A stretch of 64,000 bases of DNA from Cryptomeria japonica (lineage: Eukaryota > Streptophyta > Pinopsida > Cupressales > Cupressaceae). The notes below the pieces were generated by a model. It worked only from the letters and a program-made list of their open reading frames with translations. It had not been told where the DNA came from and searched no databases. Shown piece by piece: positions 23,758 to 34,413 of the stretch (its first letter is position 1; each line of letters begins with the position of its first letter). Both the position numbers and the translations under genes were made by a program. Location of the stretch: the NCBI RefSeq assembly GCF_030272615.1, contig NC_081410.1, positions 126,405,140-126,469,139 on the forward strand, written 5' to 3'.

Positions 23758-23771
23758 GGCTTTTGGCCTTA
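23755..23771 (+). promoter_or_regulatory. Stem-loop at the gag stop codon of Cop-3
   Basis: TAAGGC/GCCTTA arms with a five-base loop. The 5' arm begins with the in-frame TAA. It occupies the same place as the palindrome of Cop-1 (9379-9394). Confidence 0.55.
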
Positions 23772-24153
23772 GGGGGTGGCATTTTCATGCAAAATCTTGT
23801 AGAACCCCTTGGAGAGATCTATGATCGATCAAGGTTGATTGCAGATGATTGGAAATGATAATCCAGAATTCTTCATATCAATCTTGGAATCTGATAGAAT
23901 ATATTATACTAAACATGGCATCTAGTTGAACCTTAATAGCGCATTTATGTCAACTTAAAATTAGGATTTGCAAGGTTAAAAAGGGCAAATGCGAATCATT
24001 TCTTACATTAAAAGAAAAAAGTTGAAGCAGAAGAGCAAGGCGAACCAGTTTCCAAGGCGATCAAAAAGATTGAGGTAATCTGAAAAAGGTTATTGTTCAT
24101 CCATCAGGAACAAAAGGTATTTATCGAAGCGTTAGAACCCTAAATTTCTTGAA

Positions 24154-27100
24154 ATGATGTCTTCTTCTATTGATACACCCTTGGTAGTAGAAGTTTCTGA
24201 GAGAGAAATACCACAATTTTAAACACATCCTTTTAAGTTTGTTGAGGATGATCTAGACAGTTCTTTTTCGTTCGTTCCTTACGGAGTTTTGCATGTTGAT
24301 GATGTGAGGGCATATATTCACTGTTCAATTGAAGAAACCGGAAATGAGGCAATCCTAGCAATTTATAACAGACCTATTTGGGACAAAGATGGAAACTCCA
24401 AGCTAGAATATGCTCAGTTGCAGAGGAAGGGTTTCACACAATTTGTTCACTTCCTGTTGTTTGATGAAGATGAGTGGGTGAGATACATTCTAAGCTGTGT
24501 GCACAATGAATTTATTTGGTTGGACAAACAACACAAGATAACCAAGTAGGCCATCCATGCAGTCACTTGCCTAAATCAAAATGGTAACAAACCTAATTTG
24601 AGGAAGGTAACAAACCCTACTGTCACAAAGCTAACCGGTGCTCAATTTGATAATAGATATATGACCATTGATGGTATTTTGGAACATGATGAGATTTGCA
24701 TCCATGATCATTGGCTATAAAGTTTACCAGTCTAGCATATTGAATTCGGTCTCTAGTACTACAATTTATGTAGCCTATCAAATGGTAAAAGAAGACACAC
24801 AATATGATTTGTGCATATTTGTTCTTGAAGAGCTTCTCAACAATTTGAAGAAGATCAAATCTAATAGGAAGCATGCATTTAAATTTGGTTAACTGATTAT
24901 CTGTCTGGCACTGTACTTTATGAATCAAATTCTTGGAACAAGAAGAGTTCAATGGGCATTTGACATGCCTGTAGCTACTCAAATCAAGCAAGGTTTGTAG
25001 AGATTGGGAAACAAGGAGAACCAGACAACCACCTCGTGGAGCTTCTTCCAGACCTTCCAAGGTAGGATGAAGGAAAGGGAAAGGTTCCTTAAGGGGATTG
25101 TGGAAAAATATGAAAACTCCATCTGTTTCATGGTTGACAAGGACCAATGCCACATGGAGGTAGTAGAGCCTAGGACAGTTTGGATTTTGCCAATGGGTTA
25201 TGAGGTTGATGGTCAAACCCTTGAGGTCTATGCTCAACATCTCTTAAGTAAACCTATTGACCCCAAAGAGCCTAGATTTGGTATCTTCAAGAAGAAAGAG
25301 ATGGAGCTACATAAGAAGTTTACCCAGCCAACAAGAAAAAGAAAGGTATCCAAAATGGTTAAATAATTGGTTGTGCAGATGGGATTCACTAGAGAAGCAG
25401 TCAAAAAAGAAAGGAAGAAGCATGCTCAAATAGAAGCTAAGGAGGAGTCAAAGAAGCCTAAGGCTGAACTGGTTCCTTCTAAGGTAAAGCCTAAGGAGAC
25501 CAAGTCTGCCCCTACTCTAGTGAAGCCTTCTAAAAGTCAAAGCTCATCTGACAAAGGAGTTCTTAAGAAGAAGGAGAAACCAGAGAGGAATTATGTTGCT
25601 ATGTCTCTGGTTGCATTTGACACTGAGACAAATGAAGAAGCAGTAAAAGCAAAATTTGTCAGAGCAGAAAGGAAACCTCAGTCCGGTGGAGCTCAGTAGA
25701 TCAAGAAAGCTAAATCTAAATCTACTCTAACCAGAAGACCTAAGAGATGAAGAAAGATTAGGATGAAGCTTGATTAAGACCTTGAATCCGGTAATCTGCA
25801 AGGTAAATATACCTTTGTTCCCCCATTGACAATAGAGAAATTGATTGATGAAATTATTGTTGATGGTAATCTTAAAAACATTGGAGCATATGATGAAAAT
25901 GTTGTTGAGGATGATCAAAGGAAAGTTGAGGAAGCTATTGTTTTGCATTTACACAAATTCAACAAATCCTTGATTAAATTGGAACGTAGCATTCCAAAGG
26001 ATCTGTACAACATTCTTGATGCTAGGAGGTTGACCGCTAGCAAAGTAGATAAAGAGATGAAAGAGCGTGAACTAATAAATGTCTGCACTCATATTTCTCA
26101 TGAAGAAGCACACAGACTCATCGAACAAGCCAATAAGAAGGAATTCGGGAGTAGAAATAGGGTAAACAAGCTAATGATTGGTAGGGTTGAAGAAGTAAGG
26201 AAAGCAACTGAAGATACATGGAAAATGATCATAAAGAACAACCCATTATATAATAATTATGCTCAAAAGGAAGATACTTCTCATCCAGAAGTACAAGCAG
26301 GTGTCCTCGATGATCAAAATGATGAAACTCAGACCAAGACACATTTGGTAGATCAGTCAAAAGTAACTCTTGATGCCGAGATCAGTGAGAATCCTCCAGT
26401 GGAAGGGAATATTGGAGAAGTTCCTGAGGTTCCAAGGGATGATACTGCAGGAAGTGGTGACACTGATGCACAGTATAAAGGGGATGATGCAGAGAAAGAG
26501 GAACCAGAGAAGACAAAGATGCAGGACAAGGGAAAAGAGGTGGATACATGAGAGAAAATTGCTGATACTCCAACAATTGACACTCCAAAGGACAAAGGGA
26601 AATAGTTCCTACCTAAGTTTTCAACTAATCTTGATGGCCCTTTGGATACTGGGCAGATGCCTCCAACTGAAAAGTTGATGATTGCAACAATAGTTAAGGC
26701 CCAAGACAGTCAACACCTGGTTAAATCTGAAAGTGAAGATAAAAAGCTTATTGAAATGTCTATTGATGTTTTGCAAAAGGTGGTACCGGACTTGAAACTA
26801 GATCCAAATTCTAACCCCTCTTGTAAATTATTGCAGTTGATTAATAATGTAAATACCAATTTTGAATCATTAAAGAAGTCTACCACCAAGCGGGTATTAG
26901 ATAGATTAATGAGGAGGTTTGTATGAAGACATTCCAGAAGATGATAGAGTGAGATTAAACAAAGGTATGTAAACTATCTCAAAGGCATTGACTGAAGGTG
27001 GTAAGATATATAAATCTTGTCTTTTTTTTCCCAAATTCACAGTTGATACAGACAAACATATTAATATTTTTCAGGGAAAGCTAGATGAAATATCTTAGTC

Positions 27101-27536
27101 ATTTGATTCTAATGCAGTCCTAACCAACATCACAGAAGGGAAAGTAATGGCTCTAAATGATCAAATTTCAAGCCTTAATGCTGAAAAAGACAAAATTTTG
27201 GGGAGAGTTGGTGAACTCTGGAACCTGATTGCCCCCCGGATGGACACAATGTTGAGAAATAAAGTAGATTGTATGAAGGCTATGGCTCAACCTGTTCCGA
27301 CAGAATTGAAGGATGTGGAGATTCATGCCTCTATTTTCAGTGTATTCATCATAGTTTTGGACAACTTCAAGAACCGGTGGGATACCCACTTAAGATTTTT
27401 GAAGACCATATTTGCTGACATCTTCAAGTATGTAAAGTGTTCGATAGATATCCTTGTACATAAGTTTTTGGACAACACCCCTAATTTGACATTGTTGTCA
27501 AAGGGGGAGAGTAGGAGTGAAAAATGTACAAAATGA
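24154..27536 (+). pseudogene. Passenger gene of Cop-3, function unknown, homologue of 14241-17729
   Basis: It starts M-M-S-S-S-I-D-T-P at 24154 and runs in frame 1 to about 24650, then frame 2 (24668-26926), then frame 0 (27147-27536), so at least two frameshifts plus stops (24547 and others). Matches to the Cop-2 protein run throughout: I-T-K-stop-A-I-H-A-V-T against I-T-P-E-A-I-H-V-M-T; A-Y-Q-M-V-K-E-D against A-Y-R-M-I-K-E-D; C-H-M-E-V-V-E-P-R against C-I-M-E-A-V-E-P-R; V-V-P-D near 26790 against L-V-P-D near 15280. Lys/Glu-rich linkers also occur in both. No enzyme motif is seen. Kept by two elements with different LTRs, it is unlikely to be a chance capture. Confidence 0.75.
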
Positions 27537-27641
27537 TACAAATTTTTAAGTTTTTGATCTAAGGGGGAGTCTTATAATTTTTGATCTGGTTTCCAGGTTG
27601 TTCCAACACTTAGTCATTTTTCACAAGTGTTGCCATCAATG

Positions 27642-27656
27642 CCAAAGGGGGAGATT
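27642..27656 (+). promoter_or_regulatory. Polypurine tract of Cop-3 with two upstream copies
   Basis: GCCAAAGGGGGAGAT abuts the 3' LTR. Similar tracts are found at 27500-27511 (CAAAGGGGGAGA) and 27560-27571 (CTAAGGGGGAGT). Confidence 0.8.
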
Positions 27657-28586
27657 ATTGGCAATTGACGCTCATTTGGTGGATATCAAAGCTTGATTAA
27701 TGGTTTAGGGTTGTCATTGATGGAAACTCTTCATGAGAATCATATCCGGTAGCTATAGTTTTTGGAGAAGTGGTCCGGTAACTAGTAATCTGGCTCTGGT
27801 AATTTAGGTTAGGAAGAGCAGTTTTTGTCTGGAAGCTTTCTAGTGATTAGATTCATGCATGAGATGATAGATCCAACTTATAGAAATCATTTTATCATCA
27901 TTTGGGTGATCCACATGTGTTTTGATGATCTGGTTCAAGCCGACTCACAGTTACACGTTACATTACATGCCAACTTGATAATTGTTTATTTTGTGATTGC
28001 GGATATATAAGAAAGATGTAGAAGATATTTTTGATGTATGGTATGGTGTGATATGGGCAAGTAGTGATAAAGAAACCTTTTTGGTGTAGTTTCATGTGCA
28101 CATTCTTGGTCCGGTAGCTAACTAAGACAAAAAATGGAGCAGGGTTGCAGAGCAGATAGAGTTAGAGTTTTGCATTTAACCGGAACTCATCCATGCATTG
28201 TTTGATGCTATTTTGGAGTTAAATAATTGTAATTCATCATTGCAAATGATCTGTAAGGCAATGTGCCTTCCAAGTTTGTAGCCCTTATTGTAATTGAGCA
28301 GTGAGCTCTAGGCAGTATGCCTGAATGCTAGTGCATTCCCCTTTTGTAATATTGTTTTTCTACTGGCCAAAGTGGAATAATATTGTGGGTTCAAATCCCA
28401 ATATGGTTTTTCCCATTTGGGTTTCCATGTAAAAATAGTGGTGTTATGATTTTGTGGTTGATTATCTTTTGTTTATACACTTTACTTTCTTGCATATGCT
28501 TACGACGGTTTCAGAATAAGTTCGAAATTTTGTTTATCGATAGATCACTGATTCACCCCCCCTCTCAGTGATCCTTGATTCCAACA
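27657..28586 (+). repeat. 3' LTR of Cop-3
   Basis: 930 bp. The initial TG is mutated to TA and the end is CCAACA. Alignment with the 5' copy is clear throughout. Confidence 0.92.
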
Positions 28587-28591
28587 GGAAT

Positions 28592-29392
28592 AGGGGTTTG
28601 CCTTAGGTCAAACCTTAGTTTTGGAATTAACCATGAAATAGAAATGAAATGTAAATGAAGTGCTGTAATGGAAATGATTTGCTTTTGAGGAAAATATTGA
28701 ATTTTTCTGAAACACTAATGATATGCATTTTTATGAAATTTTGTTTTTCTTCACAAGGAATTAGGGTTTCATGTAGTCTTCACGAAACATAGAACATGAA
28801 TGTCATCTCCAATGCTTGAAAGAAGATTGATTGCTTGCTCTCTTGAATTTGAATGCTTGATTGCTTGATGAGTTTATGATTTCTTTTTTTGTATATATGA
28901 AAATGAGAGGGGTATACCTCCTTTTACACTTTCCAATGTAAAAACAACTTAATTTTCTGACATGAGCTAACACAGGATCAAGATTCCCACTCATTCCAAA
29001 TGATCATTAAGAGGCCCCAAAATGGGCCTTGATTGGGAGGACCAAAGCAAGGGCGCTCCGGTACTAACCAATCAAAGACACATAATCTTAGGGGAGCAAG
29101 TGTGTATATTAAAAAAATTGAGTTTAGTGCATGGCATGAGCAGAATTGAGGCTCCGATCAGGCCTCAGGAGATGAACGCCAAGGTGAGGGCCCAAATGAG
29201 GATAAAATTGTAAGGGAGTGTACAATTTAGGATGCTACACCTATATAGACACAACCCTACACTCTTTCTATCTCATAGGTGCAACTATAGGTTCACGACA
29301 TAGACATAAAGACCAAAAAGCAGTCAGAACATAGAGACATGTTACCACATCAAAACCTAGCAGAAAACTCCTAAACAAGGGCATTTGGGGCA
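28592..29392. other. Interval between Cop-3 and a solo LTR
   Basis: About 800 bp without a supported gene. The frame 29022-29213 has no known domain. Confidence 0.4.
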
Positions 29393-29397
29393 CCTCT

Positions 29398-30545
29398 TGT
29401 TAGGCCCAATATGGAAAGCTAATGTACTGAGAGGGGAGGGGTGAATCAGTACTCCAAAACTTTTCTTCAATAACAACTTTACTATTATGCATAAATAGAA
29501 TAGTGCAGTAACATAAAATAAAGTTAAAACAAATAGATAACAATCATACATGATTCACTCCATAACACATATATTTTGGTTATGCAGAAACTCTTGGTTA
29601 GAGAGAAAAAATGCGGTGGGGATGGCACCCACAACTTCACTACTGCAATAATAAAAAATGCTCGGTTAGAGCTACATTTTAGCTATTTCTGATAGCTTAC
29701 CCTGTTAAGAGTAACAATATCTATTAGATCTACCTTGCTAAAGCATTTTACAACATTTATTCTGAATGCTGCACTTGGTTAGAGGCTTTACAATTTATAG
29801 ACTTGATTAGAGTCTTTTACCCTGTTAAAGGTTTCTCTTTCAACTTCACAATATTACAATAAAATCATTACAAATATCTGCAACTTTACATCTGAAATGT
29901 TATAGTAGATTCTATGTGCTCATAATAGATTACCTTGCTTATAGCATACCTCGGTAACCCATATAGTAACTCGGTAAACCCTTCTGTTTACTCTGTTCTT
30001 TGACTGTTCTTTGAAAACCTTCTCGGTGACCTCTGTGTCTCTGTAACAGTCTTCTTTCATGCATACATACACTTAACTCATGCTGTATAAATAGATCTCT
30101 TAAAACGATGATCCAATTCATTGCTTCGATCTTACAAACAAGATTCCTCGAATGAATAACTAAACAAAATATTTCATTGGTTAGATTGACCTTAAAATCA
30201 TACACAATCTTCTAGTGGAATTTCCAATGTAATAACGGTTAGATGTGCCTCAATCTTGTAACATGTTTTCATATGCATGTCCAGGTTCAATGTATCTGGT
30301 AACACGTTTCACTCGGTGAATATCAACTCAGTGTGTCATTTTTACTGCTCGGTAGCTATAAAAAGATACTTGGTAGACAACTCGGTGTGTACTGTGTTCT
30401 GTGACTGCTTTCTTCTGTAACCGACTAGACTGTGCATACCAACTTCTCTGTTATATCGACTGCATGATTTGGTAGTGCTAACCAACTAGAGTATATAGTA
30501 TGACTTTGAATATAAAAACTAATGGCAACTTGATAAGTAGTAACA
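29398..30545 (-). repeat. Solo copia LTR, TSD CCTCT
   Basis: 1,148 bp, TGTTAGGCCC...AGTAACA, with CCTCT on both sides (29393-29397, 30546-30550). It has the GAGAGGGGAGGGGTGAATCAGTA landmark at about 29428 and a worn copy of the shared GGAAAAACCA block near 29605, so it belongs to the same copia group. No internal part is left. Confidence 0.88.
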
Positions 30546-30550
30546 CCTCT

Positions 30551-31223
30551 ATCCTCAACAAGGGTGCTCTGGGTTCCATTTTCCTCCCAGAACAATCTTA
30601 AAATTTTCAGAGTCCTAGTGCAATGTCTCAGAAGCCTAGATCTAGACCCATGTGCAAAAATTCATTAGGGAGACAAGGGCATCTAGAGAAACATTGTCCA
30701 TTAAATTTTAGATTAGCTTTCAAACACGTACACTTTTAAATTCTTAGTTCATTTCTATATTTGTTGTGAAGTTTATGCAACTTGAGAGTTCATTTTCTCA
30801 TACTTAGACTCTAACTACATTACATTTCAAATCAATCATATTAGCTTTCAAAGAGTAGAAAAGGAATAGAAACCATAATTTATTGCTTGAATCTATATGA
30901 CAAGAGTTAGTCAAGAATATCTCCTCCTTTTATGGTTTCGTATTCCAATGTTTAGTTGAAAGAAGGTTTTAGGGCTTAGTCTTTCTTATCTCCCCTTTTC
31001 ACCCCTAAACAATATTAAACTCAAATTTTGATTTTCATATGATGGGAAGCAATAACATGTTTTACAAATTTAGTATATATTTGTGTTTTTGAAGAATATT
31101 TTACAAAAAATATGTATTTTCAAATGTTTGATAGATTACCTGAGTTTTCTTTCAAAGATTTTACTGAGTCCCATATTTTTTAGAATTTTGGGCTTACTAA
31201 GTTATTGCCAAGTTTAATCTTTT
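30551..31223. other. Interval before Tat-A
   Basis: AT-rich, no gene seen. It ends in a T-run into which Tat-A inserted. Confidence 0.4.
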
Positions 31224-31228
31224 TTTTT

Positions 31229-31967
31229 TGTAAACACCTGAAATTGTCCTAACATAATTAAATAAACATTTTATTTATTCATTTTATCCTTAGCCTTCTA
31301 TTAATTAAATAGATATTTATTTATTTAATTAATTCACAAATCCTCTTCTAGCCTTTCCCTATTTAAATAAATATTTTTATCTATTTAAATTATCCTTTCC
31401 CTAAATTAAATAAATATTTTATTTATTTAATTGGCCCCACCTCTTCTATTAATTAATTAAATCTTTATTTATTTATTTAATTCATTAGATTTTTCCCTCC
31501 ATGAAAAGTGTCATTCATCTCTTAATTCACCTTAAACCACCTCTCTAATATTTTCTATTTTCTATACCTACCGTCTAATTTGAGTCGACTATTTATCCCT
31601 CCATCTCTTAATTCTAGCCTTCCATTTCTAGGGTGCTCTCTATAAAAGAGACCTCTTCCTCTATCCTTTCACGTTCAAGTACCTACACTCTGCCAAATTG
31701 TATACTCAACCACAACCATTCTCCATTGGTTTCTTGTGCACACCTAAAATCTGAGAGCAAACTAGATCAAGAAAGATCAATAGAGATATGAGGACAATGA
31801 AGACAAGCCCTTGGAGAATTCTAATGGTTTAATTCTCTTTTATTTTATGTTCTTGTATGATCTTAGGTTCATGATTGATTTTATGTTGTATTCTATTGTA
31901 GAACTAGTGTTTTAGTGGATGCTCTTAGGTTTTATAATAATTTTAATTTCCAAATCTAGCATAAATA
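31229..31967 (+). repeat. 5' LTR of Tat-A
   Basis: It starts TGTAAACACCTGAAATTG; the end CAAATA is a mutated ...AACA. Bases 31250-31490 hold a series of AT-rich inverted repeats. Confidence 0.88.
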
Positions 31968-31970
31968 TTT

Positions 31971-31988
31971 TGGCACACCTGGTAGGAC
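31971..31988 (+). promoter_or_regulatory. Primer-binding site of Tat-A
   Basis: TGGCACACCTGGTAGGAC, three changes from the Tat-B site. Confidence 0.85.
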
Positions 31989-34413
31989 CCTAGTCCCTAA
32001 TTTCTAACATTTTATTATCGTTTTAGTGTTTTCAGATTTGCAAGTCCATTATTTCTAATGACTTTTAGGTGATTCCATGTCTGCGGCAGTTTCTGTCGCA
32101 TTTTTGGTGTTGTCGGATTTTGTCTATTTTCTGATGCATTTTTGCAAGATTCCGATACATATATGTTAGTTTCTATTTTGTTTATAGGTTTTTAGTGTGT
32201 TTTTGTTAGTTTCTAATGCATATATGCTTAATTTTGACACGTTTTAGGTTTTGTAGGATTTTTGGTTTATTAGTAACATTTTGTTTTTGTCGCATATTGG
32301 GTTCATTTTGATGTGTTTTTGTCAATTTTTGACATGTTTGTGGTTGTTTCTGTTTCAATTTTGATACTGTTTAGTATTTTTATTTTATTTTTTGGTGTAT
32401 TTTTGCTTATCTCTGGGGTGTCTGTGGCTCTTTCTGCCGTGTATAACGTTTAGTTATTTTTTCATTTTTGCTAACTCCTGATGCATTTTTGGTATGTTTT
32501 GTTGCATCTATGTTATGTAGGTTTCTCAAAGCTTGAAGAATTTAAAGTTGTTTGTAGAAGGCCCCTTTTCTTTTATTTCATGTTCTAATCTCTATGTTTG
32601 CAGGTTGGGATAATTCTTAAACTATTAATTTATTTGTGATTGAAAGGGTAATATAGGAGTGTGCTTGTCTTTTTAGTAGCTTAGAAAATATTTTATTGGT
32701 GCTCTTAAAAATAATTTTGTTTCAAGTGTTTGGTGCATTTTCATGTATCTGTTGTAGAACCCTAAGGTGTTTAATGAAAGTATCCTCTCCCCTCACCTAC
32801 ACAGATCTTTGGTGTAAGAGAAATCATAAAACATCTCCATTTCTTTTTAGAAGGGTCTGCCTTGGAAACAAGGGGATGACCCTAAGTGGATCTTTTCTTT
32901 GAGCTATTATATAAATTGGTTGAGATGAAAGTCAAGGCCTAACAAACATTAGCCTTTGCCGTACAATGCCAATTGAAAGGAGACCCCATACCATACATTT
33001 ATGTGAGGTATTCTACACTCCTAGTAAGTTGATTAAAGTCTAGAGTGTTTTGTTGGACACTCTCAAGGTGTTGGTACCCCTAATTGTGACTAGAAACCTT
33101 CTTAGTGGCCTATCCTATTTTTGACTGAACATCATGGTAATTTGAGTGCAAGGGCATAACTGGTTTTGCCCCCAAGATACTCACCATATGACTCCCTTGA
33201 GATGAGACAAAAATCCCTCGCTTAGCATAAGCTACTTGCAATGTTCTGGGGAGAGGGTGATTGGGTCATCCTTCCAGTCCTGGAGGCCCCTACCTATCCT
33301 CTCTCATAAAGAAAAGAGTGTATACACCCATTTTAGGTGTCCCTTAATTTGAGTCAATAGAGATTCCAAGTTGTGGGCTAAAGTTATTGCCATGAGGCCT
33401 TGGCCTTAAGGACAAGAAGTGTTTGAAGTTTAATTGATTGTTTTTAGACCCGTGGAATTGGGCTGATTTTGGCCTATTAAACACACATGTTGCACTCATA
33501 TTTTGGACAAACACCTACAAACATTGTGTCTTCTTGTTTGCTATTTTTTCTTGCCACAAAACATCAAACATTCAAATATGGTCACACATTGCAAATTTGA
33601 AAATTTTGGATAGAATTGAAAGAACACTATTTTTCACCAGAAACAAGTATGTGACACTTTCCAATGCGTACATGATCATTCTGGTTGCTTCTGTATTCAT
33701 TTCCAACACATTTTTGAGACTTCTTATTATGTTTTTATAGATTTTTATGCATATACGAATATCAATTTTGATCATCTAAGACTCTAAAAATGCGTTTTTA
33801 AGACATCTTACTGTGTATATGCAACTTTCTGATGCATATCATAGAAACATCACCGCGTATTTGGAAAAGTTTTAAACAACACCACAACTCTGATAACATG
33901 TTTTTGGACCTTGTTATTGTGTTTCTGAGACATTCTGACTCATTTGTGGATTTCTTATTGTGTCTATGGTCATTGAGATTTAAAGAACTTTTAAGGTTGA
34001 TTCCATAGGATTTCTTTTCATCCAATCATCATTTTCTCATGGCTATCAATCCATTTTCAGACATTCTCTAACTTTCACTTGCACATCATTGACATTTTCT
34101 TGAGAGTCAAAGAGTTGTTTTTGGTTGTCCTCATCATTATCTTGCAACACATCTTAGACATCACTAAGTGGCTTCTGCATCAGATTTATCATCTTGGGTA
34201 CCATTTTAGCGTCTTGAGTTAGGATCAACTTACCTATTAGAATTTATCATCTCCTAGGAAGCCACACCTTTCTTGGGTTATCATATCAACTTGGAACAAT
34301 ATCTTAGGATATTGTAAAACAAGTCTAGATTCTTTTTCATTCCCATCATTATCCTAGCTTTAATAATCAAATGTTATCATTTACCTTCCATTCCATCATA
34401 GCCAAATATTTTC
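31989..34413 (+). other. Leader of Tat-A
   Basis: 2.4 kb without a supported reading frame. Bases 32060-32520 and 33620-33970 are full of degenerate repeats such as TTTCTGATGCATTTTTG and TGATGTGTTTTTGTC. The frame 33438-33740 has no known domain. Confidence 0.55.

Larger units (their letters stand above)
21588..28586 (+). mobile_element. Cop-3: non-autonomous copia element with the same passenger gene, TSD GGAAT
   Basis: LTRs 21588-22525 and 27657-28586 are flanked by GGAAT (21583-21587, 28587-28591). Inside are PBS, gag (22594-23757), the passenger gene (24154-27536) and PPT. No pol enzyme is present. The LTR sequence is of another family than Cop-2 outside a few shared blocks, yet the passenger is homologous end to end. 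The gag carries many TAG/TAA codons, so the copy is older or more heavily mutated than Cop-2. Confidence 0.9.

Noticed and set aside
24623-25240. 205-codon minus-strand frame
   Set aside because: Shadow of the Cop-3 passenger gene; the plus strand shows homology to Cop-2, the minus strand shows none.
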